Assembly (NCBI GenBank): GCA_016712595.1
Contig: JADJQT010000002.1
Coordinates: 1,140,576 to 1,204,575 of the forward strand
DNA: 64,000 nt
Direction of reading: 5' to 3'
DNA from: Rhodospirillales bacterium
GTDB taxonomy: Bacteria; Pseudomonadota; Alphaproteobacteria; Rhodospirillales; Defluviicoccaceae
Shown here: positions 18,103 to 26,328 of the stretch, piece after piece
Position numbering within the stretch: position 1 is the stretch's first letter
Layout: each line of letters begins with the position of its first letter
The notes under the pieces: generated by a model
Database searches by the model: none
Told to the model about the DNA's origin: nothing
What the model saw: only the letters and a program-made list of their open reading frames with translations
Made by a program: the position numbers and the translations under genes

Positions 18103-18656
18103 GGGGCGATGTCCTTGAGCGTCAGGGGAATGCCGGCGGCAACGAAAACGACGCGCTGCGCCACGGCTGCGATCTTCTGATTGAGCCGGCCGGCGTGGTC
18201 ACGGAAGGCGCGGCCGAGCGGGGTCGGCGGCACGATGCCGAGGCCCACCTCATTGGAGACGAAGACGACGCAACCGGACAGCTGCGCCAGCCCGCTGGCG
18301 AGAGACGCCACCGCGGCCTCGATGTCACGATCGGCTCCCATGATGTTGCCAAGCCACAGCGTCAGGCAGTCGACGAGGATCGGACGATCCGGCCGGGTCT
18401 CGCGGGCGAGCGCCTCTGCGAGATCGATCGGCTCTTCGATTGTCTGCCACAGCGGGCCGCGGCGGGCGCGATGCAGGCGGATGCGTTCGCGCATTTCATC
18501 ATCGCCGGCCCCGGCGGTGGCGAGATAGAGGCCGGCGCCGGTCGCCTCGATCATCTGCTCGGCATAGGTACTCTTCCCCGAGCGTGCGCCGCCGAGGACG
18601 AGGGTGATGGGCGGGAGCGTTTGCGCGGCAGGCGTTGTCGATGACGATGCGGGCAC
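18099..18656 (-). CDS. cobU: Adenosylcobinamide kinase / adenosylcobinamide-phosphate guanylyltransferase
   Basis: The protein has 185 residues. It phosphorylates adenosylcobinamide and then transfers GMP to it. The P-loop G-G-A-R-S-G-K-S lies at 22-29, L-W-L-G-N is near residue 97, and the family motif S-N-E-V-G-L-G-I-V-P is near 136. I place the start at GTG 18656 because GGAGGGAGG lies just upstream (18668-18676) and because an open frame running further upstream crosses the riboswitch. The gene is also called cobP in aerobic organisms. Its stop overlaps the cobW start by four bases. Confidence 0.92.
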   Translation of the reverse strand: MPASSSTTPAAQTLPPITLVLGGARSGKSTYAEQMIEATGAGLYLATAGAGDDEMRERIRLHRARRGPLWQTIEEPIDLAEALARETRPDRPILVDCLTLWLGNIMGADRDIEAAVASLASGLAQLSGCVVFVSNEVGLGIVPPTPLGRAFRDHAGRLNQKIAAVAQRVVFVAAGIPLTLKDIAP

Positions 18657-18695
18657 CAGGGCCGTATCCTCCCTCCGAGGACCAAAAGGCGTCTC

Positions 18696-18879
18696 GTATC
18701 GAGGAGGTCTCCTGGCTTGGGCTCGTCGATTCCGGCTGCCTTCCCAGCGATCGCTCACCAGTGGCCAACCCCGCGATGTCAAACGCACCATCGGGGTACC
18801 GTCATCTCGCCGCTTACAGTTGCGGGGGCAGCGCCGGCCTTGCGGAGGGAACCACGCACCGGCTTCCCTGTCTCGAAAC
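18696..18879 (-). promoter_or_regulatory. Cobalamin (AdoCbl) riboswitch upstream of cobU
   Basis: Read on the minus strand, this region has the ordered conserved blocks of the cobalamin aptamer. GGGAAGCCGGTG comes near the 5' end, then GCTGCCCCCGCAACTGTAAG (within 18810-18832), GCCACTG (18759-18765), GGGAAGG, and the B12 box AGCCAGGAGACCT (18705-18717). The end segments at 18872-18879 and 18696-18703 pair as P1 with one mismatch. No T-run terminator follows. Instead CCTCCTCG just after the B12 box could pair with the cobU ribosome binding site GGAGGGAGG, which suggests translational control. It likely governs cobU through cobQ. Confidence 0.93.
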
Positions 18880-18889
18880 GTCCGACACG

Positions 18890-19543
18890 CTAGCACACGT
18901 CAGCGCGCCGAATCCAGCGGCAGGGTGCGTTGATGCAGTCAGCGCGCCACGCGGCGTCGACAGACCCGAGAAGGCCATCGTCGAGCCGCGACAGGCGCGT
19001 GATCGAGAGATTATCGATGACGAGCCCCATGGCCTGGCGCGGGGATAGCGCCAGCGCGTGCGCGGCGGCGGCACGAATACTGCCGCCATGAGAGACGCAG
19101 ACGATGTCGTGCCCGTCGAAACGGCGCGACAGCCGCTCGATGGCCGCGGCCGTCCGCTGCATCTGCTCCGCGAAACTCTCTCCGCCCGGCGGCGCGTTGC
19201 CGGTCGGGTCCAGCCAGAAGGCCGCATACGCTGCGGGATCGCGCTGCTGCATCTCCGCCCAGCGCAGGCCCTCCCACGCACCGAAGCTCTGTTCGACAAA
19301 GTCCGCCTCGACCAGCGGGTCGGCGAGGACGGCGCCGGCGGCGACGATCGCGGCCAAAGTTTGTTGGGTGCGCAGCAGCGGGCTGGTGATCGTCACCGCC
19401 GCGTGCGGCAGCAGCGCCGCCAACGCCTGAAAGGCGCGATCATCGGACACATCGCAGGGAACGTCACGCCGGCCGTTCAGCTTTCCGTCCGCGTCCGGAA
19501 CCGGCGCGTGCCGGACCCACCACCAGACGGTTTGGCCGCTCAT
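18890..19543 (-). CDS. cobC: Histidine phosphatase family protein, probable alpha-ribazole phosphatase (CobC)
   Basis: The protein has 217 residues of the histidine phosphatase superfamily. The catalytic region reads V-R-H-A-P (His 12; the family has R-H-G or R-H-A), with L-R-T-Q-Q-T and the second active-site V-S-H-G-G-S. Its place downstream of cobS, with overlapping ends, argues for the cobalamin-pathway phosphatase that removes phosphate from alpha-ribazole or adenosylcobalamin 5'-phosphate. Substrate specificity cannot be read from sequence. The gene ends only 11 bases before the riboswitch aptamer. Confidence 0.85.
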   Translation of the reverse strand: MSGQTVWWWVRHAPVPDADGKLNGRRDVPCDVSDDRAFQALAALLPHAAVTITSPLLRTQQTLAAIVAAGAVLADPLVEADFVEQSFGAWEGLRWAEMQQRDPAAYAAFWLDPTGNAPPGGESFAEQMQRTAAAIERLSRRFDGHDIVCVSHGGSIRAAAAHALALSPRQAMGLVIDNLSITRLSRLDDGLLGSVDAAWRADCINAPCRWIRRADVC

Positions 19544-20436
19544 TCGAGCGCGGCGACGACGGCGAGCGCGGCGATCTCGCTGATGACCTGGACCGTGCCA
19601 AGGACGTCGCCGGTATGGCCGCCGAGCAAGCGCTGTGCCAGCAGCGCGACGGCGAGGGCGGCAAGGATGACCGCGGCAGCGGCGATCAGCGTCGGCCAGA
19701 AGTCGATGGTCACGAAACAGATAACGAGCGCCAGGACGGTTGCGATGACGATGTGTTGCAGACTCGGCGTGGCGAAGCCGGCGGACAGGCCGTCGCTGCG
19801 CGCCGGCACCTGCCAGCGCATCACTGCCGGCAAGACAGCGCGGGACAGGGTTGCGGCCCCGATCAGCGCCAACATGGCCGTCTCCGACGAGGACAGGCCA
19901 CTGAGGATCGCGGCACGAAGGCCAACGCCGAGGACGATGGCGAGCGTACCGAAGGTACCGATCCGGCTGTCACGCATGATCGATAGCCGGCGCTCGCGCG
20001 TCGATCCGCTCAGGGCATCGGCGAAATCGGCCAAACCATCCTCGTGCAAGGCGGCGCTGATCACGATTGAGACGGCCAACGCGACAAGCGCGCAGGCGAG
20101 GGGATTGAATCCGATCTCGAACGCGGCCATCAATGCCGACGCGGCGACGAGGCCGATACCGCAGCCGACGAGCGGGAACATCGCGGTGGAGCGCGGCAGG
20201 TCGTTGGGCAGTTCGGCGGGCAGGTCGTCGGCAGGGCGATCTCGCCCGTTGTCGAAGACATCGCCTTCGCTGCCGTCCTCCGCCGGCACGGCGGAGGGAT
20301 CGGGCGCAATACACCGTCGCCGCGGAGCGACAGGAAGACAGGTGAGAAAGGCGGTGGCGCTGCGCAGGTCGCACCACCAGGCGCCCACGGCACCGGGAAT
20401 GTCGATGATGTCCGGATGTTTGGAATAAGTCGCCAC
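19540..20436 (-). CDS. cobS: Adenosylcobinamide-GDP ribazoletransferase (cobalamin synthase)
   Basis: The protein has 298 residues and is an integral membrane enzyme that joins adenosylcobinamide-GDP and alpha-ribazole to make the final cobalamin. Typical motifs are F-L-T-C-L-P near residue 31, P-L-V-G-C-G-I-G-L near 92, L-H-E-D-G-L-A-D-F-A-D-A near 150 and the R-D-S-R-I-G-T-F-G stretch that follows. The N-terminus is longer than usual, with a hydrophilic insert (about 40-85) rich in Asp, Glu and Pro. It heads the minus-strand cob run and overlaps cobC by 4 bp. It is distinct from the chelatase subunit also called CobS. Confidence 0.93.
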   Translation of the reverse strand: MATYSKHPDIIDIPGAVGAWWCDLRSATAFLTCLPVAPRRRCIAPDPSAVPAEDGSEGDVFDNGRDRPADDLPAELPNDLPRSTAMFPLVGCGIGLVAASALMAAFEIGFNPLACALVALAVSIVISAALHEDGLADFADALSGSTRERRLSIMRDSRIGTFGTLAIVLGVGLRAAILSGLSSSETAMLALIGAATLSRAVLPAVMRWQVPARSDGLSAGFATPSLQHIVIATVLALVICFVTIDFWPTLIAAAAVILAALAVALLAQRLLGGHTGDVLGTVQVISEIAALAVVAALE

Positions 20437-20564
20437 GGCAAGCTTTCCGATCGGCCGGCGGATGCGCTAAAGCAGGGCTGCGTTATAGGAGAACGGCCGC
20501 GGAAAGAAAACGCGTATTGCGAGTGCAGAAGATCGTGACACAGGATTGCCAAAAACCGGCGTCG

Positions 20565-21569
20565 ATGACAGAGATTCGACGTCTTCTCGAGACCGTGTAT
20601 ACCCCAGACGGGGAAGCTCTGAACCAGGTCGCGCAGCGTGAGCCAGCGCTGACCAAGCCGGCCGGCTCTCTCGGACGTCTGGAAGACCTCACCGCCTGGC
20701 TCGCCGGCTGGCAGGGGCGATACCCACCGCGACTCGCCGCCGTCGCCGCGCGTGTTTTCGCCGGCAACCACGGGATCGCCGAGCGGGGCGTCTCCGCCTA
20801 TCCGGCGGCGGTCACGGCGCAGATGGTCGAAAACTTCCGCGCCGGCGGGGCGGCGATCAATCAGCTCTGCCGTACGTTCGACGTCGCCTTGCGGGTTCTG
20901 CCGCTCGAACTCGAGCGTCCGACCGGTGATTTCACCGTCACCGCGGCGATGTCGGAGGCGGAATTCGTCACGGCGTTCGCCGCCGGTTTCGCCGAGGCCG
21001 ACGAAACGATCGATCTTCTGTGTCTGGGCGAGATGGGCATCGGCAATACGACCTCGGCGGCGGCCGTCGTCTGCGGCCTCTTCGGCGCGCAACCGTCGTC
21101 GTGGGTCGGCCCCGGAACCGGGGTGACCGGCGCCGGGCTCGAGGCGAAACGCGCGGTGGTGGCGGCGGGCGTCGGGCTTCACCGCGCCGCTGCCGAGGAC
21201 GGGCTCGACCTGCTGCGACGGCTCGGCGGACGAGAACTCGCGGCGATCGCTGGCGCGGTTCTCGGCGCCCGCATCCGCCGCGTCCCGGTCATCCTCGACG
21301 GATTCGTCGCCAGCGCCGCCGCGGCGGCGCTGGCCTCCGTACGCAGCGATGCGCTCGATCATTGCCGCATCGCCCATGCGTCCGCCGAGCCCGGCCATCG
21401 TCTGCTGCTGCGCCGTCTCGGCATGCGCCCGTTGCTCGATCTCGACATGCGTCTCGGCGAAGCCTCCGGCGCGGTGCTCGCCGTCGGACTCGTCCGCGCC
21501 GCCCTTGCGTGTCACCTCGGCATGGCGACGTTCGAAGGCGCCGGCGTCAGCGATCGCGGCGCCGGCTGA
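20565..21569 (+). CDS. cobT: Nicotinate-nucleotide-dimethylbenzimidazole phosphoribosyltransferase
   Basis: The protein has 334 residues. It makes alpha-ribazole 5'-phosphate from dimethylbenzimidazole and nicotinate mononucleotide. The family signature K-P-A-G-S-L-G-R-L-E lies at 31-40, F-A-G-N-H-G-I-A near 67, G-E-M-G-I-G-N-T-T near 157 and L-G-E-A-S-G-A near the end. ATG 20565 is chosen because the signature then sits at the usual distance from the N-terminus. TTG 20517 or GTG 20523 would add about 15 residues. It diverges from cobS, so it is not in the riboswitch operon. Confidence 0.92.
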   Translation: MTEIRRLLETVYTPDGEALNQVAQREPALTKPAGSLGRLEDLTAWLAGWQGRYPPRLAAVAARVFAGNHGIAERGVSAYPAAVTAQMVENFRAGGAAINQLCRTFDVALRVLPLELERPTGDFTVTAAMSEAEFVTAFAAGFAEADETIDLLCLGEMGIGNTTSAAAVVCGLFGAQPSSWVGPGTGVTGAGLEAKRAVVAAGVGLHRAAAEDGLDLLRRLGGRELAAIAGAVLGARIRRVPVILDGFVASAAAAALASVRSDALDHCRIAHASAEPGHRLLLRRLGMRPLLDLDMRLGEASGAVLAVGLVRAALACHLGMATFEGAGVSDRGAG

Positions 21570-21636
21570 ATAGCGCGACGTCGGCCACAATCACCGCCTG
21601 TCATTGCGGGCGGACGGGTGGACTGCAGAGCGTGGG

Positions 21637-24483
21637 TCAAGCGATCAGGATGGTGCCATCGTCGATCAGTTGTTGGAGAGGAAGCGCCGTTGTGAAGCCT
21701 TCGAGGCGAACGGCGGCGGAAAACGTCTCGTCGACGCCGGTGCCGTCGGCGTCGATGGCAATGACGGTGGCGCCGGCTTCGGAGCGCAACGAAAGCCAGT
21801 CGGAGGCCGAGTCGCCGGCAGTAAAGCCAAGCGAGGCCAACAGCCCGCTGAAATCGAGAACGTCATGATCTGTCGCGCCGAAGTCGGTAACCCGGTCAAC
21901 CGGAACGGTTCCAGTTATGGCGATCCTGGTGAGGTCACCTTCGTCCCAGACGAAATGATCAGCTCCCGAACCGCCCGTCAGGACATCCGAGCCGAGCCCG
22001 CCAGCCAGCGTGTCGTTGCCATTGCCGCCATCGATCGTATCGGCGAACAGATGCTCGCGCCCGGCGAAATCACCTTCGATGTGTAACGTTGAGGGCAGGA
22101 AACCCCCGGAACCATTAAAGAAGTCACCCCACAGAGCGTCGTTCCCGCCTCCGCCGGACAGGGAGTCCTGGAATGCCGAGATACTGTTGCCGGCCTCGCC
22201 CGCGATTGTGATCGACAGGGACGGCGCGCTGGACGCGAAATAGACATCTCCGATCAGAAGGTCATCCACCACATCGTTACGGGGTTGGACGATCAGCAGG
22301 TCGTTGAAGGCAGTCACCCCATTGCCATCGCCTCCGTCACCGCCCAAGCCATCCGTTCCCGCCTCGATGACAAGTCCGATGCTGCCGGTAAATGCCTGTG
22401 ATCGCACATCGCCGACCAGCAGGTTGCCGATGTCGCCGTCGTCAGCACTGGGGAAGATCGAATCGCAGAACGCTCTGACGGAGTTATCGTCGCCGCCTTC
22501 ACCTCCGCTAAAGTCCGACCGAGACGATCCTGCGCCGGCAGCAGCCCTGAGTGTTACCGACCCGGCTCCATCGGTGAGATCAATATCGCCGATGAGTATG
22601 CCGGCGCCCCCAAAGTCTTCCATGGCGTCGTTGAATGCTTGGGAGACATTGAGATCGCCTGCGTTTTTCTGCTCTCCATCAGAGTTCTCAGGCGCGACAC
22701 CTGCCAGCACGTTAAGGCTCATAGTGCCGTCCAGTGGCGTGGCCTGCACGTCTCCGACGAGCAGGTCGCTTCCGGCATCGCCGAAAAGCGTATCGCTAAA
22801 GGCATGGGTTTCATTGGCGTCGCCGCCATCGCCCCCATATCCGATGATCTCGCCGTTGACAGCATGGGGAGATCCACTGCCGCCGCTGCCGGCGTCGGCG
22901 ATCAACACCGTGCTACCCGAGGTGTCCAAGATGCCCGCAAGCGCGGCGTCGCCAATCAGCGTGTCGCCGCCGAGGCCGCCAATGAGACGATCGTTGAAGG
23001 CTTGCGCGAGGTTGCTGCCGCCGCCGACGGTATTGTAACTCGCGGTGCCCGAGGCTGCCCGCAGGTGTAGGTCGCCCGTCACGTCGACGCTGTAGACGTC
23101 CCCCACCAGAAGATCGGCGCTGCCGCCGCCGGTCAAAATATCGTTGAAGCCGGTCAGCACATTTCGGTCGCCCCCGTTGCCGCCATAGTTTGAGTCGGCC
23201 GTCGCGGTGCCGCACAGCGCGCTGAGGGTGACAGAGCCGACCAAGTGTTGAAGGAGCACGTCGCCGGCCATGGTGTCGCGACCGCTCGCGCCGAACAGAC
23301 TGTCATCAAAAGCGAAGACGGCGCACTGATTACCCCCGGACGCGGGAGGACCGTCGCCCTGTTCACCGGCCTCCGCCTGGATCAAGAGGTCTTGCACTCC
23401 GTCGCGCAAGACGACGTCGCCGGCCAACACGTCGTCGCTGGCACCTCCCCGAACCGAGTCCTCGAACGCGTGCAGAGCATCGCGGGCGCCGCCACTGCTG
23501 ACGTCGCCGCCGCTACCCGCGCCGGCGAGGAGTGACACGCGGCCTGTCGACCGGTCGCTGATGACGTCTCCTGCGAGGACATCGCTGCCCGCCTCGCCAA
23601 ACAGACTATCGTCGAAGGCAGTGGCGCCGTTCATAGAACCGCCGTGTCCGCCACCGGCGTTGATATTGCCGTTTCCGCCTTCGCCGACCTGGGCCTCCAA
23701 TATCACCGTGCCACTGGCGTCTGCCCGGAACACATCTCCTGCCAGTTGATCCGCGCCGACGTCGCCGTGCACGTCGTCACCGAAGGCCGTTGCGATGCCA
23801 TAATCACCGCCATTGGCGCGACTGTCGCCATACCTGCTGCCTGTCGGATTGCCGCGTCCGACTTGCAATGCGAGCCGCAGTGCGCCCGTACCTGTTGTCA
23901 GCACGTCGCCCGCGACGATATCGTCGCCATCGCCGGCTCCAAGCGTGTCATTGAAGGCGGACGCGCGGTTGAAGTTTCCGCCATCGGCCCCGCTCTCCGC
24001 CTGGCCCACTGAGACGGCCAGCTCGACATCCCCGCCGATGGCGAGCACGTCTCCGGCTAATCGGTCGGCGCCGAGCCCCGCCCCAACCCGATCGTTGAAC
24101 GCCGTGCAACGGTTGTCGTCGCCGCCGAGGCCACCGGTGGCGTACTCGTAGAAGGGAAAGTTCGGCGTCGGGCGATAAAACCCCTTGCCTGATTCGCCCA
24201 CCCCGACCGCCAGCGCGACGTCACCGCCACCTGAGGACACGACGTCGCCGGCGAGCGTATCTTCACCGCCGCCCGCGAACAGCGTGTCGTCGAAGGCGAC
24301 GATGTCCTCCCCATCAGCACCGTCGACGGTGCCGTTGGCGTTTCCCGCCTCCGCGTCCAGCGACACCGCTGTTCCGACAGTCCGCAGCACATCACCCGCT
24401 ATGGTGTCGTCTGCCGGCGTGCCGGGAACGTCAACCCCGGCAGCGAGTGCCTTGACGCCGTCTGATCCCGTTAGGTTTGGCAT
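21637..24483 (-). CDS. Large glycine/aspartate-rich repeat protein with RTX-like C-terminus, probably exported by type I secretion
   Basis: The protein has 948 residues and starts at ATG 24483 behind AAGGAGG. It has no signal peptide. Residues about 30-786 hold about 14 imperfect repeats of 40-66 residues. The repeat pattern is G-D-V, a short variable strand, G-x-V-x-L-x-A-x-x-G, a Gly/Asn loop (often G-G-x-G-G-x-x-N), A-F-x-D-x-L, G-x-x-G-x-D-x-L-x-G. Residues about 816-846 carry classical RTX nonapeptides (G-G-x-G-x-D-x-L), followed by V-T-D-F and D-V-L-D-F as in C-terminal secretion modules. A calcium-bound beta-roll, secreted or surface-attached, is the inference. No secretion genes are adjacent. 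Some stretches look less GC-rich than the flanks. Confidence 0.8.
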   Translation of the reverse strand: MPNLTGSDGVKALAAGVDVPGTPADDTIAGDVLRTVGTAVSLDAEAGNANGTVDGADGEDIVAFDDTLFAGGGEDTLAGDVVSSGGGDVALAVGVGESGKGFYRPTPNFPFYEYATGGLGGDDNRCTAFNDRVGAGLGADRLAGDVLAIGGDVELAVSVGQAESGADGGNFNRASAFNDTLGAGDGDDIVAGDVLTTGTGALRLALQVGRGNPTGSRYGDSRANGGDYGIATAFGDDVHGDVGADQLAGDVFRADASGTVILEAQVGEGGNGNINAGGGHGGSMNGATAFDDSLFGEAGSDVLAGDVISDRSTGRVSLLAGAGSGGDVSSGGARDALHAFEDSVRGGASDDVLAGDVVLRDGVQDLLIQAEAGEQGDGPPASGGNQCAVFAFDDSLFGASGRDTMAGDVLLQHLVGSVTLSALCGTATADSNYGGNGGDRNVLTGFNDILTGGGSADLLVGDVYSVDVTGDLHLRAASGTASYNTVGGGSNLAQAFNDRLIGGLGGDTLIGDAALAGILDTSGSTVLIADAGSGGSGSPHAVNGEIIGYGGDGGDANETHAFSDTLFGDAGSDLLVGDVQATPLDGTMSLNVLAGVAPENSDGEQKNAGDLNVSQAFNDAMEDFGGAGILIGDIDLTDGAGSVTLRAAAGAGSSRSDFSGGEGGDDNSVRAFCDSIFPSADDGDIGNLLVGDVRSQAFTGSIGLVIEAGTDGLGGDGGDGNGVTAFNDLLIVQPRNDVVDDLLIGDVYFASSAPSLSITIAGEAGNSISAFQDSLSGGGGNDALWGDFFNGSGGFLPSTLHIEGDFAGREHLFADTIDGGNGNDTLAGGLGSDVLTGGSGADHFVWDEGDLTRIAITGTVPVDRVTDFGATDHDVLDFSGLLASLGFTAGDSASDWLSLRSEAGATVIAIDADGTGVDETFSAAVRLEGFTTALPLQQLIDDGTILIA

Positions 24484-24968
24484 TTCTGGCTCCTCCTTGT
24501 CGTTCCAGTCTCACCCGGGCGCCGTCATCGTGCCCGAATCGGATCGTGCCCGAATCGGATCGTGGCTGAATCGGATCGTGGCTGAAGCGAGCTTTCTCAA
24601 GCACGCTGCGTGCTGACCGGCGCGCGTGCGGCGGCCAAGAGATACCGCCCGTCTCGTAAGGAGTGCGGATCGGTCTTTCTGATAGTTCTGTCCGCCCCCG
24701 GACCGTCGCACGAGGCGGGCGCTGTACGCGCACAATTCCTGCGAGCCGCTAAGCACTGAACCCGCGCTCCCCTCGTCGCTACGGCACGTAGAGCCTGAAC
24801 GGCCAATTTTACGAATATCCAAGGGCTTGCTATCACGTCCACACTGTCGGCAGCAAGCGTCGGTCGCGGCCAACCCACCGACCGTATCAAGCGACGGAAG
24901 CGCCTTGAAAAAGCGCCCACGCGGTGAGGTGAGCATCGTTGGGCGCGGGCCTCGGCGGCTGGGCCTGG
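24484..24968. other. Intergenic region upstream of the repeat protein gene; no gene seen
   Basis: This 485-bp stretch has no open frame with coding character and no tRNA-like fold that I can see. The only clear structure is the set of 16-bp tandem repeats at 24529-24592, next to the repeat-protein gene. The rest (24593-24968) is plain sequence between that gene's control region and the 3' end of the SLOG gene. Confidence 0.6.
24529..24592 (-). repeat. Four 16-bp iterons in the upstream region of the repeat-protein gene
   Basis: Four directly repeated 16-bp units occupy 24529-24544, 24545-24560, 24561-24576 and 24577-24592. On the minus strand the unit is ATCCGATTC(A/G)G(C/G)CACG, and the most upstream copy is degenerate. 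They end 46 bp before the start codon at 24483. The arrangement fits a multi-site operator or a slippage-prone array. Their function is unknown. Confidence 0.85.
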
Positions 24969-25421
24969 TCAGTCGCCCAGGACGGCATCGAGGAACGCGC
25001 GGGCGAGAGCGTGGATGCCGGGAGCGCTGCTCTCGCGCGGGCCGGCGACGTTGAGCACCTGCGTGCCCGTTTGGATCAGCCAGTCGCGCACGGCGGCCGC
25101 GTCGGGCTTCGCGCTCAGATCGACGACGAGCAAGGGTTTGGCGAGCCGCTCGGCGAGGACCGCCGTCAGGGCGGTGCCGCCGGTTGGGGGGCCACAGGTG
25201 AGAATGAGCGTGGCGTCGGCATCGGCAACGTTGCGCCGCGTCCGCTCCGGATAGGAGCGGCTGGGCGTCTCGCGCAAGGGATAACGCGCCGGCACTGTTC
25301 CGTCCTCGGCGCGCCGTCCACGCGGAACCCAGCCGCCGCACGCAACCCCCCGGGCAAGGGCGACATCAAGGGCAGCGCGGTCGACACCGGTCTGGCCGCC
25401 CGAAATGATCCGAGCAAGCAT
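24969..25421 (-). CDS. Putative molybdenum carrier / SLOG-family nucleotide-binding protein
   Basis: The protein has 150 residues with a Rossmann-like SLOG fold, closest to the family annotated as molybdenum-cofactor carrier (cpYpsA). It begins I-I-S-G-G-Q-T-G-V-D-R-A-A-L, has W-V-P-R-G-R-R-A-E-D-G near 31, R-T-R-R-N-V in the middle and a G-P-P-T-G-G-T nucleotide-loop motif near 77. The name rests on homology to a plant Moco carrier protein. A role in binding another nucleotide-like ligand is equally possible. It follows the phosphatase-like gene by 45 bp on the same strand. Confidence 0.8.
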   Translation of the reverse strand: MLARIISGGQTGVDRAALDVALARGVACGGWVPRGRRAEDGTVPARYPLRETPSRSYPERTRRNVADADATLILTCGPPTGGTALTAVLAERLAKPLLVVDLSAKPDAAAVRDWLIQTGTQVLNVAGPRESSAPGIHALARAFLDAVLGD

Positions 25422-25466
25422 CGTCGGGCAAGACTCAGCCGGGATGGCGGACCGGCGGGGGATGCC

Positions 25467-26276
25467 TCATGCCTCGATCATCTCGACGAGGCCGCCCGTG
25501 GCATCGAAGCACGCGGCGACGAGCGGGCCGCCAAAGCCGCAGCCGCCATCCAGCGAGGCGATGCGCTCGGTGATGACGACGCCGCCCCGGCGCGCGTCGG
25601 CACCGCGGATGACGCGGTTGAAGCCGTCGTAAGACTCGGTGAGCGATTCGAACTCGCGGCAACCCCACCAGAACGTATCGGCCTGCTGCGACAGCGGGCG
25701 GCTCGGATCGACCCCGGCGTTGACGAACAGCAGAACGCCGTCGCGGGTAAATGCGGCGCGGCGCAGCACGCTCATCAGCCGTTCGTGCCCGTCGATGTCG
25801 CGAATGCAAGATCGCAGGTGGTTGGTCCAGCGCGACAGGGCTGCCGCGCCGAGTTTGGCGGCGGTCCGCCCGTCCGCCACCGTGCCGCCATACGCCTCGA
25901 GCGTCGCCCCAACCCCCTGAGTCAGCATCCACTCGAGCACCTCGCGCGGGTTGGGAGCAAACTGCATTTGCAGCAGCTTGTGCCACATCTCTTCCTGGCT
26001 GCCGCGCAGGTAGGCGATTTCGCCGTGGACGGGATCGAGATGGCGTGCCATCAGCTCGCGCCGGAACAGCAGCATCTCGTGAACGGTGGCGGCAACGTCG
26101 CCGCGACCGAGAAAATTGCCCAGATAGATGAGATTATCGTCCGGCTGGATGCGCGAGCGCAGCAGCGCGTGAAGCGCGCCGAGACGACCGACCTCGCCGA
26201 GTATCGACGCAACAGCCCAATTACGACGGCCTTCCGGCAGCATCGCGAAAACGGTCGTTTCGGTCATCGTCGACAA
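25467..26276 (-). CDS. Metallophosphatase-fold protein lacking the metal-binding residues (pseudophosphatase)
   Basis: The protein has 269 residues laid out like a PPP-type phosphatase. The signature sites are replaced: G-D-x-H-G is G-E-V-G-R, G-D-x-V-D-R-G is G-N-F-L-G-R-G, G-N-H-E is G-S-Q-E-E, and the late H-A-G is V-N-A-G. Flanking context is kept (V-D-P-S-R-P-L-x-x-Q, F-W-W-G-C-R-E-F, G-C-G-F-G-G-P-L). Every metal ligand I can place is changed, so catalysis is unlikely and a binding or regulatory role is inferred. TTG 26276 has GGAGG seven bases upstream; ATG 26267 is the alternative. It lies 52 bp after carD on the same strand. Confidence 0.75.
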   Translation of the reverse strand: MSTMTETTVFAMLPEGRRNWAVASILGEVGRLGALHALLRSRIQPDDNLIYLGNFLGRGDVAATVHEMLLFRRELMARHLDPVHGEIAYLRGSQEEMWHKLLQMQFAPNPREVLEWMLTQGVGATLEAYGGTVADGRTAAKLGAAALSRWTNHLRSCIRDIDGHERLMSVLRRAAFTRDGVLLFVNAGVDPSRPLSQQADTFWWGCREFESLTESYDGFNRVIRGADARRGGVVITERIASLDGGCGFGGPLVAACFDATGGLVEMIEA

Positions 26277-26328
26277 TCCGTCGCCTCCGGCCGGCGCCTG
26301 CAGGGGCCAGGCGCCGCCGGTTGATCGA

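Noticed and set aside
18657..18896. Longer cobU reading frame starting at 18896
   Set aside because: The extra 80 codons run through the cobalamin riboswitch. The GTG at 18656 with GGAGGGAGG upstream is the better start.
20437..20564. A second cobalamin riboswitch ahead of cobT
   Set aside because: I looked for the B12 box and the GCCACTG and CCGCAACTGT blocks in this gap and found none.
20130..21590. 486-codon minus-strand frame over cobT and cobS
   Set aside because: Both ends overlap clear cob genes in better frames, and the middle has no start signal or family resemblance.
21637..24483. CRISPR-like array suggested by the repetitive DNA
   Set aside because: The repeats are in-frame protein repeats of uneven length with divergent DNA, not identical short repeats with spacers.
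24529..24592. Iterons as a plasmid or phage replication origin
   Set aside because: There is no Rep gene, no AT-rich unwinding element and no partition gene nearby. The setting is chromosomal.
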